From contig JAIPEP010000005.1 of the NCBI GenBank assembly GCA_021737085.1, forward strand, positions 1 to 45,853: 45,853 nt of DNA. Reading direction: 5' to 3'. Source of the stretch: Desulfohalobiaceae bacterium. GTDB taxonomy: Bacteria > Desulfobacterota > Desulfovibrionia > Desulfovibrionales > Desulfothermaceae. Below, piece after piece: positions 9,240 through 18,155 of the stretch. Within the stretch, counting starts at the first letter, position 1. The number at the start of each line of letters is the position of its first letter. A program made the position numbers and the translations under genes. The notes below the pieces were generated by a model. The model made no database searches. It was given only the letters and a program-made list of their open reading frames with translations, and was not told where the DNA came from.

Positions 9240-9722
9240 ATGCGTGACATCCTGATTCGGCCGCCACTGCGACTGGAGCTGATCTGGCGTGAGAACGAGG
9301 TTTGGCGGATTTATTTGGGATGGTCCGGAGAGGCCGGGGAAGGGGAGTCGGTCCGGGAAAGCCCCTTTGCTAAGGTTGCCGAGGAGTTTTTCCTGGCCTA
9401 TCTACGGGGCGAAGGACCCGTTCCGCGGCATTTACCCCTGGCCTGGCACAGGGTGCAGGGATTCGGGAACAAGGTGCTGACCACGCTGTATAATCGCGTG
9501 GGTCCCGGGGAATGGATCAGCTATTCCCGTCTGGCCGAGCTCTCCGGATCTCCCGGGAGTGCTAGGGCAGTGGGCAGAGTGATGAGCGGCAATCCCTGGC
9601 CCCTTCTGATCCCATGTCATCGGGTGCTTCGGCGGGATAGGAGTCTCGGGGGGTTCTCCTCCGGGCTCGAGACGAAGCGCTACCTCCTTCGCTTGGAGGG
9701 AATAGATCCGCCCAGGGCCTGA
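9240..9722 (+). CDS. ogt: Methylated-DNA--protein-cysteine methyltransferase (Ogt type)
   Basis: A 160-residue DNA repair protein that moves the alkyl group from O6-alkylguanine to its own cysteine. The active-site motif IPCHRVL (about residues 124-130) with the acceptor cysteine is intact, as are the helix-turn-helix part with the arginine finger region (GSARAVGRVMSGNPWPL) and the C-terminal GGFSSGLETKRYLLRLEG. The N-terminal domain is short and divergent, as is usual for Ogt. ATG 9240 has GGAG 9 nt upstream. It is the only rightward gene between two leftward operons and ends 7 bp before the stop of convergent lpxI. Confidence 0.93.
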   Translation: MRDILIRPPLRLELIWRENEVWRIYLGWSGEAGEGESVRESPFAKVAEEFFLAYLRGEGPVPRHLPLAWHRVQGFGNKVLTTLYNRVGPGEWISYSRLAELSGSPGSARAVGRVMSGNPWPLLIPCHRVLRRDRSLGGFSSGLETKRYLLRLEGIDPPRA

Positions 9723-9729
9723 GTCCCTG

Positions 9730-10566
9730 TTAGCTGGACGTTTCCTCACTGGAAGGATAGCCCACAATGCAGATGTCGTGTGCGTCCGCTAGCTCTATGG
9801 CCTCCTGGCGGTCGAAGAACAGGCCCTCCTCGGCCTCAAGAGTGAGGCAGGAGGCGCCGGACCGGATCATGGTGCGAATGGTCTCCAGCCCCACTGCGGG
9901 TTGGTCTATCATCTCCGTCTGACCCGGCTTGAACACCTTGAGCACAACGCACCCGGAACCGACCAGCTCCCCGGCCCGGAGAATAGTTGCGTCGCTGCCC
10001 TCCAAGGCCTCCACAGCTACAACCATGTTCTCCTTAACCACCAAACACTGCCCAATGTCCAGGCTGCCTAACTCCTTGGCCAAGGGCCAGCCGAAGCTGA
10101 TATCGGACTCTTCCTTCCTGCTGGGCTTTCTTTTGCTCAGCACGCCTTCCGGCGTTTTAAGAGCGGGGACAAAGGAGAGCGGGGAAAGGACCTCGATGCC
10201 CTCCTCATGCAGTGTCCGGATCAGGGCCTGGAAAATCTCCCCATCGTGTCTGTTCCTGATCCGGAATAAGATCCTGGCCGCCCGGAAGTCCGGGATCATG
10301 CCCATAGCTTTGGGCTTTTTAATGGATCCGGCGAAAACCACCTGGTCTACGCCGTTGTCCTTCAAAAAAGCCAAAAGCCTGCCCAGTTGTCCCAGCCTGA
10401 GCCAGATCATCCTGTCGGCGATTGCGTAAAGCTCTTCGCTGGTATGTTCCCGAAAGCCGGCGGCAAAGACTAGATATCCCTGTTGGCGCATGCCCCGGGA
10501 AACAAGGAAAGGGAAGCGTCCCTCCCCTGCGATAAGTCCGATGGCCTTGTCTCTGCTTCCGCTCAT
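9730..10566 (-). CDS. lpxI: UDP-2,3-diacylglucosamine pyrophosphatase LpxI
   Basis: A 278-residue protein of the DUF1009/LpxI family, which hydrolyses UDP-2,3-diacylglucosamine to lipid X in lipid A synthesis, replacing LpxH in many alpha- and deltaproteobacteria. Visible family features are the N-terminal IGLIAGEGRFPFLVSRGM, the GSIKKPKAMGMIPDF segment and the C-terminal GQCLVVKENMVVAVEALEGSD block with the glutamates and aspartates of the active site. It overlaps lpxA by 4 nt and is last in the envelope operon. LpxB and the next steps are not in the window. Confidence 0.93.
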   Translation of the reverse strand: MSGSRDKAIGLIAGEGRFPFLVSRGMRQQGYLVFAAGFREHTSEELYAIADRMIWLRLGQLGRLLAFLKDNGVDQVVFAGSIKKPKAMGMIPDFRAARILFRIRNRHDGEIFQALIRTLHEEGIEVLSPLSFVPALKTPEGVLSKRKPSRKEESDISFGWPLAKELGSLDIGQCLVVKENMVVAVEALEGSDATILRAGELVGSGCVVLKVFKPGQTEMIDQPAVGLETIRTMIRSGASCLTLEAEEGLFFDRQEAIELADAHDICIVGYPSSEETSS

Positions 10567-11348
10567 TTGGGCCGCACGATCCCCCGCTCGCTGTTTTGCA
10601 CGAAGTCGAGCAATTGCGCTATTTCCGGGCTGTTCCCGATCTCGGAGTAGATGCGGTGAAGGGCTTCCTCCTTGTTCAGGCCGGAGCGCCAGAGGAGCTT
10701 GTGCGCCTTTTTCAGATTGGACATCTGTTCTCGGCTGAAGCCTTGCCTTTTCAGGCCGATCAGGTTCACTCCTTGCAGCCCCCCGCGTTCGCCCGCTATG
10801 AGCATAAAGGGCGGGACATCCTGGGCCACGCCGGTCATGCCTCCGATATAGGCGTGTCTGCCGATGCGCACGAACTGGTGAACTGCGGAGAGCCCGCCCA
10901 GGGTTGCCTTGTCCTCGATATATACGTGTCCGGCGAGTGTGGCTGCGTTGGCCAGTATGACACCGTCTTCGAGGTGGCAGTCATGGGCCACATGGGCATA
11001 GGCCATGATCAGGCAGTTGGAGCCGATACGCGTTACCCCACCTCCCTCTTCTGTGCCCCGGTTCAGGCTTGCGTATTCCCGGATCCGATTATCGTCCCCT
11101 AGCTCCAGAAAGCTTATCTCCCCCTTGTACTTGAGATCCTGAGGGATCCCCCCAAGAGAGGCGTAAGAATGGATATGGTTGCGTCGCCCTATGCTGGTGT
11201 GTTCCTTTATTTGGACGAAGGCGTCGAGCCAGGTCCCGTCACCAATGCGGACTTTGTCCTCGATTACGCTGAAGGGGCCAATGGTTACATTCTCCCCCAA
11301 TTCCGCCCGCGGGCTCACCACCGCAGTGGAATGGATCTCCTTCCCCAT
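10563..11348 (-). CDS. lpxA: UDP-N-acetylglucosamine O-acyltransferase LpxA
   Basis: A 261-residue cytoplasmic acyltransferase catalysing the first step of lipid A synthesis: transfer of a 3-hydroxyacyl chain from ACP to UDP-GlcNAc. The N-terminal two thirds are hexapeptide repeats of a left-handed beta-helix (for example AELGENVTIGPFSVI). The LSAVHQFVRIGRHAYIGG region and the helical C terminus (GLKRQGFSREQMSNLKKAHK) are characteristic; the catalytic histidine lies in the conserved HD/H-rich region around residues 119-124. The start follows the fabZ stop directly and has a GGAGGAAG ribosome site. Confidence 0.96.
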   Translation of the reverse strand: MGKEIHSTAVVSPRAELGENVTIGPFSVIEDKVRIGDGTWLDAFVQIKEHTSIGRRNHIHSYASLGGIPQDLKYKGEISFLELGDDNRIREYASLNRGTEEGGGVTRIGSNCLIMAYAHVAHDCHLEDGVILANAATLAGHVYIEDKATLGGLSAVHQFVRIGRHAYIGGMTGVAQDVPPFMLIAGERGGLQGVNLIGLKRQGFSREQMSNLKKAHKLLWRSGLNKEEALHRIYSEIGNSPEIAQLLDFVQNSERGIVRPK

Positions 11349-11810
11349 TTAGGCTTCCTCCCTTGCGACTACGGAAGCGGTCAACTTGGCCTGGGCGGCT
11401 GTTTCTCCGTGTACTTGGGCCTCTCCCACCATCTTCCAGAGGTTGATCTTGTGCCGGATCTGGCTGACTTGTAGCTTCATCTGGTCTCCGGGATAGACCG
11501 GCTTGCGGAATCTAGCCTTCTCGATCCCGCTGAAGAGGAGTATGGCGTCCTGTGGCACTTCTTTAACGCTTTTGAGGATGAGCAATCCCCCCGCCTGGGC
11601 CAGGGCCTCGATGATCAGGACACCGGGCATGACCGGGTAGCCAGGGAAATGTCCCTGGAAGAACGGCTCGTTGACGCTGACGTTCTTCAGGGCGGTCAGC
11701 CAGCTCGAGGGCTCAAAGTCCTCGATGCGGTCCACCAGCAGAAAGGGATAGCGGTGGGGGAGCAGCCTCATGACCTCGTGCGGGGAGAAGTCTTTACTCC
11801 TGGGGCTCAT
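11349..11810 (-). CDS. fabZ: 3-hydroxyacyl-ACP dehydratase FabZ
   Basis: A 153-residue hot-dog-fold dehydratase of type II fatty acid synthesis. The family motifs LPHRYPFLLVDRI and FQGHFPGYPVMPGVLIIEA carry the catalytic histidine and glutamate. Its place between lpxD and lpxA is common in Gram-negative genomes and balances the shared 3-hydroxyacyl-ACP pool between phospholipid and lipid A. It overlaps the end of lpxD by 17 nt. Size and motifs are normal. Confidence 0.96.
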   Translation of the reverse strand: MSPRSKDFSPHEVMRLLPHRYPFLLVDRIEDFEPSSWLTALKNVSVNEPFFQGHFPGYPVMPGVLIIEALAQAGGLLILKSVKEVPQDAILLFSGIEKARFRKPVYPGDQMKLQVSQIRHKINLWKMVGEAQVHGETAAQAKLTASVVAREEA

Positions 11811-12852
11811 TCCTAGTCTCCTTACTCTCCAGTTGGGCCCTTAACTTGTCGCATTCCGCTTCCAGTCGTTTCAGACGGTAGTACATGTCCGGTAGCCTGG
11901 AACGCATGCCTGCGTAGCGCAGGAATTCCCTGTGTTCCATGGGAGGATAGCCGGATAGCTCGGCACCCGGCTTTATGCTCCGGTGAATTCCGGATTTGGC
12001 ACCCACTCTAGCCCCGGATCCAATAGTCAGGTGACCGCCGACTCCCACCTGGCCGGCAAGAACCACATTTTCCCCCACGGTTGCGCTCCCGGCGATCCCA
12101 ACTTGGGCCACAATTATCGAATTGCGGCCGATGGAGACGTTGTGTCCGATCTGGACCTGGTTGTCTATCTTGGTGCCCTGTCCGATACGCGTTTCCCCCA
12201 GAGTTCCCCGGTCCACAGTGCTGTTGGCCCCGATCTCCACGTCTGACTTCAGGACGACCCGCCCCATCTGGGGCACTTTCTCTAGCCCGGTTTCGCTCTG
12301 GGCAAAACCGAATCCGTCGCTTCCCAAAACAACTCCCGCATGGAGCGTAACCCGATCCCCCAGTTCGGTAGCGGGGGAGAGGCATACATTGGGATGCAGG
12401 CGGCAGTCGCGGCCTATTCTGCAGTCCCGCCCCAGAGAGGCCCCGGAATGAATGATGCTTCCAGCGCAGACTACTGTGCGGGCCCCGATGGATACAAAGG
12501 GATGGATGATCACGTTGTCCTCGATTTCCGCCTCCGGATGGATGAAGGCATGCTCGCTGATTCCGGGCGCTTCCTCCTCCTCTTCTTCCGCGAATAGGCG
12601 CATAATGCGTGCGAAATCGAGGTATGGATTGGGGGTGAGAAGACAGACATCAAATCTGTCCTTGTATTCCGGGGAGAGCACTACCGCTCCCGCGCGGGTG
12701 GAATCCAGCTGACCCACGTACTTGGGATTGGCCAGAAAGCTGATTTCCCAGGGACCGGCCTGCTCCAGGGTATTGCATCCCGTGATCCGCCGGTCTTCTC
12801 CCTGTAGCTCACATCCCAGCTTATCCGCCAATTCGCTGAGGAAAAAATTCAT
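11794..12852 (-). CDS. lpxD: UDP-3-O-acylglucosamine N-acyltransferase LpxD
   Basis: A 352-residue acyltransferase of the third lipid A step, adding a 3-hydroxyacyl chain to the 2-amino group of UDP-3-O-acylglucosamine. An N-terminal uridine-binding domain (about residues 1-100) precedes a long left-handed beta-helix of hexapeptide repeats (about 105-310), with the LGSDGFGFA motif and the catalytic-region QIGHNVSIG histidine. A C-terminal helix (MYYRLKRLEAECDKLRAQL) completes it. The start overlaps the skp stop by 4 nt (ATGA). Confidence 0.96.
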   Translation of the reverse strand: MNFFLSELADKLGCELQGEDRRITGCNTLEQAGPWEISFLANPKYVGQLDSTRAGAVVLSPEYKDRFDVCLLTPNPYLDFARIMRLFAEEEEEEAPGISEHAFIHPEAEIEDNVIIHPFVSIGARTVVCAGSIIHSGASLGRDCRIGRDCRLHPNVCLSPATELGDRVTLHAGVVLGSDGFGFAQSETGLEKVPQMGRVVLKSDVEIGANSTVDRGTLGETRIGQGTKIDNQVQIGHNVSIGRNSIIVAQVGIAGSATVGENVVLAGQVGVGGHLTIGSGARVGAKSGIHRSIKPGAELSGYPPMEHREFLRYAGMRSRLPDMYYRLKRLEAECDKLRAQLESKETRNEPQE

Positions 12853-13397
12853 TGCTTTTCGCTTTTGGTTTCTTTTTCTCTTTTTTTCCAGACCTTGTTC
12901 AGCTTCTGGATAATGGTTTCCGTGATCTCCAGCTTATTCGTATTGTATACTATACCGCTGTTTTTCTTGTCCATAATGAGGTCGTACTCATGCTTTTCGC
13001 CGTATTCTTGTACGATTGGTATGAGCTCGTCAATAATAGGCTCACGGAGCTCTTGTTCCTTTTCTTGCATTTTTTGTTGATATCTTTGATAGCTTGACTG
13101 AAATTCACGGGCTTGTTTTTGATATTTTGCTTTTTTATCCTCTTTAGCTTCCTTGCTTAGCATGAGGCTCTGTTGTTGCAGATCCTTTTTGAGCTTGTCC
13201 AAGGATTTTTTCTTTTCCTGCAGCTTGGCTCCTATCTTCTTTTGGTATTCTTGAAGCTCTTGCATAGCTTCTTCACCTGGATTGGACTTCTGCAGAATTT
13301 TCTGCAGGTCAATAACAGCTATTTTTTCCGCCTGGGCCTTGAAAGGTACAGCGAGGAATAAGACGAGAACACATGTTATAAGGATTGCTTGCCTCAT
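12849..13397 (-). CDS. skp: Periplasmic chaperone Skp/OmpH family
   Basis: A 182-residue secreted protein. A signal peptide (MRQAILITCVLVLFLAVPFKAQA) is followed by a short strand EKIAVIDLQKILQKS and a long lysine/glutamine-rich coiled coil (about residues 40-125), the tentacle architecture of Skp, the trimeric chaperone that holds unfolded outer-membrane proteins for BamA. ATG 13397 is chosen because an AAAGGAG site sits 6-8 nt upstream and it opens directly on the signal peptide; nine more codons upstream are open. It lies between bamA and lpxD, as in many genomes. Confidence 0.9.
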   Translation of the reverse strand: MRQAILITCVLVLFLAVPFKAQAEKIAVIDLQKILQKSNPGEEAMQELQEYQKKIGAKLQEKKKSLDKLKKDLQQQSLMLSKEAKEDKKAKYQKQAREFQSSYQRYQQKMQEKEQELREPIIDELIPIVQEYGEKHEYDLIMDKKNSGIVYNTNKLEITETIIQKLNKVWKKREKETKSEKQ

Positions 13398-13507
13398 AGG
13401 ATACTCCTTTTGATTATATCGCAACTGGATTCCCTCCGGAAAGGTTTGTTACCGTAATCCGGACAGGATTGGCAGCAGGACCGCACTTTTGGCCAGGATT
13501 GGATCAG

Positions 13508-13528
13508 AATGAATCCAGTGGATTCATT
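13508..13528. repeat. Perfect short hairpin between bamA and skp
   Basis: AATGAATCC (13508-13516) and GGATTCATT (13520-13528) form a perfect 9-bp stem with a 3-nt loop in the 179-bp gap between bamA and skp. There is no T tract. It may be an mRNA processing or attenuation site adjusting bamA against the genes below. Nearby a CAGGATTGG nonamer occurs twice (about 13464 and 13491). Confidence 0.45.
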
Positions 13529-13576
13529 GTCGCTCTTTTAAGGCTGGCCCTTGTTTAGCTGCGTATTAAGAAATCG

Positions 13577-16249
13577 CTAAAAGGCCCCTCCCACAGTGAA
13601 CTCAAACTGGCCGTTCTGGCCGTCAAGGTCATCCAGGGGATAGCCGTACTCCAGGCGCAGGGGCCCCATGGGCGAATTCCAGCGTAGTCCGGCCCCCACG
13701 CTTTTGTAAAGCCGTCCGTCGATGTGTTCATCCTTATTCCATACATTGCCTGCATCGAAGAAGGCAAGGATTCGTACTCCCATGTTCTTTACCAGAGGAT
13801 AGGAGATCTCCGCATTGGTGTAGAACTTTTTGTAACCCCCTATATCGTCACCGTTTTTGTCTGTGCAATGTATGTCCTGGTAGTCGTACCCTCGCACGGT
13901 ATGGATTCCGCCCAGATAGAAGCGTTCGAAGTCGGGTACCGTATCAGAGGTATTTTCAAAGAGATGGGCGTATTCCCAGTGCCAGCTGAAGACAAAGTCC
14001 GCGAGGAGGGGATGATAGGAGCTGAACTCGTAGCTGGGCTTTATGAAGTTGTCGTCCCCGCCCAATGGGCCTCCGGAGTACTTTAGGGAAAGGGTGTTCT
14101 TGCTGCCCTGGGTGGGATAGAGCCGTCTGTTGGTGGTGTCCCGCACCGCGGAGATGTTGACAGCGCTGGACCAGTTTTCCCCTTTCAGATCCTTGATCTG
14201 TTCGCTGGCGGAGGAATCGATGTTCTCCACTCTATACTCCTCCAGGGAATAATTCCAATAGAGGCGGGTATGATCTCCTATGGAATAGGCGAATTTGCTT
14301 TTGCCTCCGGTCTTTTTCAGGTCGTAGTCACTGTATTCCCGGTCCGAGTTGTAGGCCTCGAAGCCAAGGCCCAGGGGGCCGTCGTAGAGGTGGGGATTCC
14401 AGAATGAGGCCTGGTACAGCGTTTGTTTGCTGCTGAAGCTTCCCTTGAAGCTGAGGTCGTAACCCCGGCCCAGGAAATTACGCTCCTGGATCTTCCCGGT
14501 GAAAAAGAGCTGTCTCACCGTGGAATAGCCAGCCCCTAGGCTGAAGGATCCGGTGCGCTTCTCCCGGACCTTGACCTTTAGGTCCATTTGGTCCTTTTCC
14601 CTGGAGGGGAGGGTCTCTAAATCCACAGATTTGAAGTAGTCCAGCTTTTGCAGGTTTTGCTTGGAGGAGGCGATTTTTTCGCTGTTGAACAGGTCTCCGC
14701 CTGCGAGATCCAGCTCCCTGCGAATGACGTTGTCCCTGGTCTTGGTGTTCCCTGTAATCTGAATGCGGTTGATGAAGACCTTGTGCTCCTTGTTGATTAT
14801 ATAGGTCACATCAATGGTCTGCTCTTGACTGTTCTTGTCCAGTTGCGGTTTGGCGTTAGCGAAGGCGTAGCCCTGCTTCCGGTAGAAGTCCTCCAGTTCC
14901 CGGAGGTCCTCGCGCAGGGCAGACTGGTCGAAGTAGGCTCCCTGGTCAGCCATGTCGTCCACTTGGATCCTTTGCAGGAGATTTTCCGGGGAAACGATGA
15001 GATCTCCTTGCAGGGAGACCTCGCCCAGGGTGTATCTGGGTCCCTCCCGGACCTGGAATGTGATCCGGAGCCCTTGATCCATGGATTTTATCTGAGGCTG
15101 GCCCACCTTCGCCTCCACGAACCCGTGGTTGGCGTAGTAGGCCTCCAGTGCGGCAGCGTCCCTGTTGAGCAGCCTTTCCTTGAGCACCCCGCGACCGGTT
15201 AACCAGGAGAAAAAGCCCCGCTCGGACAGGGCCAATTGGTCCTTCAGTTTCTGGGGATCGATTTTCTCCGCCCCCTTGATCCGGATGCTCTGGATGTAGC
15301 GTTTTTCCCCTTCCTTGATCTCGATGAGGAGCTTTACCTGTCCGGAGTCGGCCCTTTTTTGAGAATAGTCCACCCTGACGTGGTAGTAGCCCTTCTTGCG
15401 GTAGAGCTCCCGTACGGCTTCCAGATCCCGGGCGATGCTCTCGGGGTTTATTATGTCGCCGCTCTGGCTGTTGATAGTCTCCAGGATGTCTTCTTTATCC
15501 ATGGAGTCAGCCCCTTTGATCACCACCTCGCTGATCTGGGGCCGCTCTTCCACCTCGTAGATTATCTTTTTCCCGCCGGGCTGATTTTCTACCCGCACGG
15601 AAATATTCTGGAAATATCCGCTCTCATAGAGCTTTTTAATATCCCTGTCGATCTGTTCCGGATCGTAAGCTTCCCCTTCGGAGGTCTCGATACGCTGGAG
15701 CACCGCCTCATCGTCGAGCCGTTTATTCCCGGTTACTTCGATGACTGCGACTTTTTTTTCCGCAGAGATCGCGCGGGAGATTTTCCTGCCGAGCTCCCTT
15801 GCAGCGGGTTGAAGACGGTTAAGGCCTTCTTGGGACACAGAGGGGGTCTGAACGATCCGGGGATAGCGGGCACCCACCAGCTTTGCATCGAGGCTGATCC
15901 ACTCACCGGCCATGGTCAGGCTCCCGTAGACCGCGTGGGTGACGTCCGCATCCCGCATCAGCTTATTTACGGTTTCCAGGTCCGGCGCCTCTGTCTCTTC
16001 CCCCTTTAAGAGCTCCCGGGCACGGGACAGGGAGTAGACCTCATGTCCCTGTTTTTGCAGGGCCTTACGGAGGAGGACAGGGACATTCCGGCGCAGGTAG
16101 TCCAACTGCTCCCTGGCGTTAACCTGGAAGGGCAGGATCATGATGCGGCTCTTTGCGGCTGCCCCTTCCGTGGCCACAGAGCAAAAGAGAAGGGCCAGAA
16201 GCAGAACAAAGGGTAAGGCGCGTCGCGTCCTACTCCGTGGTTTGCTCAT
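13577..16249 (-). CDS. bamA: Outer-membrane protein assembly factor BamA with extra N-terminal domain
   Basis: An 890-residue Omp85 protein that inserts beta-barrel proteins into the outer membrane. Residues 1-32 are a signal peptide. From about 166 to 560 there are five POTRA-type repeats (starts such as VAVIEVTGNKRLDDEAV and VFINRIQITGNTKTRDNVI). From about 570 to the end is the 16-strand barrel, with the loop-6 motif VRGYDYQD and a terminal phenylalanine. Unusually, residues about 33-163 form a separate domain before POTRA1 (SRIMILPFQVNAREQLDYLR onward), resembling TolB-N/FlgO-like alpha-beta folds. It overlaps lolD by 20 nt and precedes skp. ATG 16249 has a GGAGCG site. Confidence 0.95.
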   Translation of the reverse strand: MSKPRSRTRRALPFVLLLALLFCSVATEGAAAKSRIMILPFQVNAREQLDYLRRNVPVLLRKALQKQGHEVYSLSRARELLKGEETEAPDLETVNKLMRDADVTHAVYGSLTMAGEWISLDAKLVGARYPRIVQTPSVSQEGLNRLQPAARELGRKISRAISAEKKVAVIEVTGNKRLDDEAVLQRIETSEGEAYDPEQIDRDIKKLYESGYFQNISVRVENQPGGKKIIYEVEERPQISEVVIKGADSMDKEDILETINSQSGDIINPESIARDLEAVRELYRKKGYYHVRVDYSQKRADSGQVKLLIEIKEGEKRYIQSIRIKGAEKIDPQKLKDQLALSERGFFSWLTGRGVLKERLLNRDAAALEAYYANHGFVEAKVGQPQIKSMDQGLRITFQVREGPRYTLGEVSLQGDLIVSPENLLQRIQVDDMADQGAYFDQSALREDLRELEDFYRKQGYAFANAKPQLDKNSQEQTIDVTYIINKEHKVFINRIQITGNTKTRDNVIRRELDLAGGDLFNSEKIASSKQNLQKLDYFKSVDLETLPSREKDQMDLKVKVREKRTGSFSLGAGYSTVRQLFFTGKIQERNFLGRGYDLSFKGSFSSKQTLYQASFWNPHLYDGPLGLGFEAYNSDREYSDYDLKKTGGKSKFAYSIGDHTRLYWNYSLEEYRVENIDSSASEQIKDLKGENWSSAVNISAVRDTTNRRLYPTQGSKNTLSLKYSGGPLGGDDNFIKPSYEFSSYHPLLADFVFSWHWEYAHLFENTSDTVPDFERFYLGGIHTVRGYDYQDIHCTDKNGDDIGGYKKFYTNAEISYPLVKNMGVRILAFFDAGNVWNKDEHIDGRLYKSVGAGLRWNSPMGPLRLEYGYPLDDLDGQNGQFEFTVGGAF

Positions 16250-16928
16250 GAATCGCTCCGGAACTGATTTGCAGTAACCTGTCCATTTTGCGGGCCAGGT
16301 GGAAATTGTGCGTGACCACGAGCAGTGTGCACTGGAGGCTGCGGCTTTGATGCACCAGAAGATCCGCCACTCTTTCTCCGCTTTCCGGATCCAGGTCTCC
16401 GGTAGGCTCGTCAGCCAGGATTACCTCCGGGCCGAGGGAGAGGGCCCGGGCTATGGAGGTGAGTTGCCGCTCCCCGCCGGAGAGGGTGCTTACAGGCTGC
16501 TGGGCCTGCCGGGTGATCCCCGTGCGTTGCAGGGCCCTGCGGGCCCTCTCCAAAGCAACACCCCTGCTCTCCCCTTGGATCATGGCGGGCAGGGCCACGT
16601 TTTCCACAGTGGTGAACTCCGGCAATAGATGATGGAACTGGAAGACGAACCCGATCTGTTCGTTCCGGAGCCTGGACTTGGTGTTCCAGTCCAGATGCTG
16701 CAGGTCTCTGCCCCGAAAGATGATCTCGCCGCTGGTTGGTTTATCCAGTCCGGCCATCATCTGGAGCAATGTGGTCTTGCCGCATCCGGAGGCTCCCACG
16801 ATGGCAGCCGATTCCCCGGCTCGGATCTCGAAGCTGATGTCCTCTAGGATCCGGACCGCCCCCTTGTTCTCCGGGAAGACCTTGCGCACCCGGTTCAATC
16901 GGTACACCGGAGTAATTGTCTCATTCAT
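16230..16928 (-). CDS. lolD: Lipoprotein-releasing ABC transporter ATPase LolD
   Basis: A 232-residue ABC ATPase of the Lol system, which extracts outer-membrane lipoproteins from the inner membrane. Walker A GASGCGKTTL, Q-loop QFHHLLPEFTTVENVALP (typical LolD wording), signature LSGGERQ and Walker B VILADEPTGDLD are all present. It overlaps the upstream permease gene by 8 nt and bamA by 20 nt, so it is translationally coupled on both sides. The neighbour identifies it as LolD and not a macrolide or cell-division ATPase. Confidence 0.94.
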   Translation of the reverse strand: MNETITPVYRLNRVRKVFPENKGAVRILEDISFEIRAGESAAIVGASGCGKTTLLQMMAGLDKPTSGEIIFRGRDLQHLDWNTKSRLRNEQIGFVFQFHHLLPEFTTVENVALPAMIQGESRGVALERARRALQRTGITRQAQQPVSTLSGGERQLTSIARALSLGPEVILADEPTGDLDPESGERVADLLVHQSRSLQCTLLVVTHNFHLARKMDRLLQISSGAIHEQTTE

Positions 16929-18153
16929 AGCGCAGCACCCGAGCTGGTTCGAGTTTTGCTGCCCGGGACGCGGGGTAGAGGGTGGCCAGGAAACAGAGCG
17001 TCATAGCGGCTATGCCGATCCAGGTCAGGTCGGTTCCGGCCAGTTGGATAGGGATATGATCCAGGTAATAGATATCCTGCGGCAACTGGATGATCTGGTA
17101 AGTCTTTAGACAGTAGCTGATACCCAATCCCAGGGCATATCCCGCTGCCGTGCCGATTGCCCCTATCAGGCTCCCCTGGTAGATAAAGATCCGCTTGATG
17201 TTTCCGGGTTTGGCGCCCATGGACATCAGCACGGCGATGTCCTGTTTTTTTTCCATTACCAGCATGATCAAAGTGGTAACGATGCTGAAGGAGCCCACCA
17301 TGATCATGATGAGCAGGATAATGCCCATGGCGGTCTTTTCCAGCTTCAGGGCGGAGAAGAGTTCCTGGTTCATTTCCATCCAAGTCCTGGCATTCAGAGG
17401 CTCGCCGGCAACGGTGTTTTCTATGGCCTTGGCCGTCTCTGGGGCGGCATAGATGTCGGAAAGACGGACTTCCAGGCCTGTGACCATGTCCCTCCGGAAG
17501 CCCAGGACCTCTTGGGCGGCAGGGATGGAGACGTAGGCCAGCGAGGAGTCGTATTCGTACATCCCGGTGTCGAATACCCCGGCCAGCCTGAAGTTCATGA
17601 TCTTGGGGCTGAAGCCGGCCGCGCTCCTCTTGCCGCTAGGGCTCATCATGTGCACCGTGGCTCCAATAGTGAGTCCCAGACGTGCGGCCAGGTCCTCGCC
17701 CAGCAGGATGGTATGCGGATCGCCCTGCGCCTGCAGCTCACGAAAGCTGCCGCGCACCATATCTTCCTCCAGGCTGAGGGCCCGGGAGGCAGCCTCGGGG
17801 TCTACTCCCCGCAGAACGGCCCCTTTGGCCCTTTGCCCGGAGCTGAGCATGACTTCGGCGTAGACAAATGGGAGGACTGCCCTTACGTGGGGGATATCCC
17901 GGATTTGCTCGCAGTAACCCTCGTACCCGGCGAAGGGCCCCTGGAGGCTGGAGACGAGGACGTGGGCGTTTACCCCAAGGATCTTATCCCGCAGGTTCTG
18001 GCTAAAGCCGTTCATTACCCCGAGAACGATGATCAGAGCGGCTACTCCGAGGGCTACGCCGAGCATGGAGATCAGGGAGATGGCAGAGATGAAGCCGTGC
18101 TTGCGCCGGGAGAACAAGTAGCGTAGGGCAATGAAAAGCTCGAAGCGCATCAA
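16921..18153 (-). CDS. lolC: Lipoprotein-releasing system permease LolC/LolE family
   Basis: A 410-residue membrane protein with one N-terminal helix (about 20-45), a large periplasmic MacB-type domain (about 50-245) and three C-terminal FtsX-type helices. The N-terminal FIALRYLFSRRKHGFISAIS and the GVALGVAALIIVLGVMNGF segment are diagnostic for LolC/E. Only one permease gene is present, so the complex is probably a homodimeric LolF-type or a LolCD arrangement. It starts 2 nt after the lysS stop. Confidence 0.92.
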   Translation of the reverse strand: MMRFELFIALRYLFSRRKHGFISAISLISMLGVALGVAALIIVLGVMNGFSQNLRDKILGVNAHVLVSSLQGPFAGYEGYCEQIRDIPHVRAVLPFVYAEVMLSSGQRAKGAVLRGVDPEAASRALSLEEDMVRGSFRELQAQGDPHTILLGEDLAARLGLTIGATVHMMSPSGKRSAAGFSPKIMNFRLAGVFDTGMYEYDSSLAYVSIPAAQEVLGFRRDMVTGLEVRLSDIYAAPETAKAIENTVAGEPLNARTWMEMNQELFSALKLEKTAMGIILLIMIMVGSFSIVTTLIMLVMEKKQDIAVLMSMGAKPGNIKRIFIYQGSLIGAIGTAAGYALGLGISYCLKTYQIIQLPQDIYYLDHIPIQLAGTDLTWIGIAAMTLCFLATLYPASRAAKLEPARVLRYE

Positions 18154-18155
18154 TC

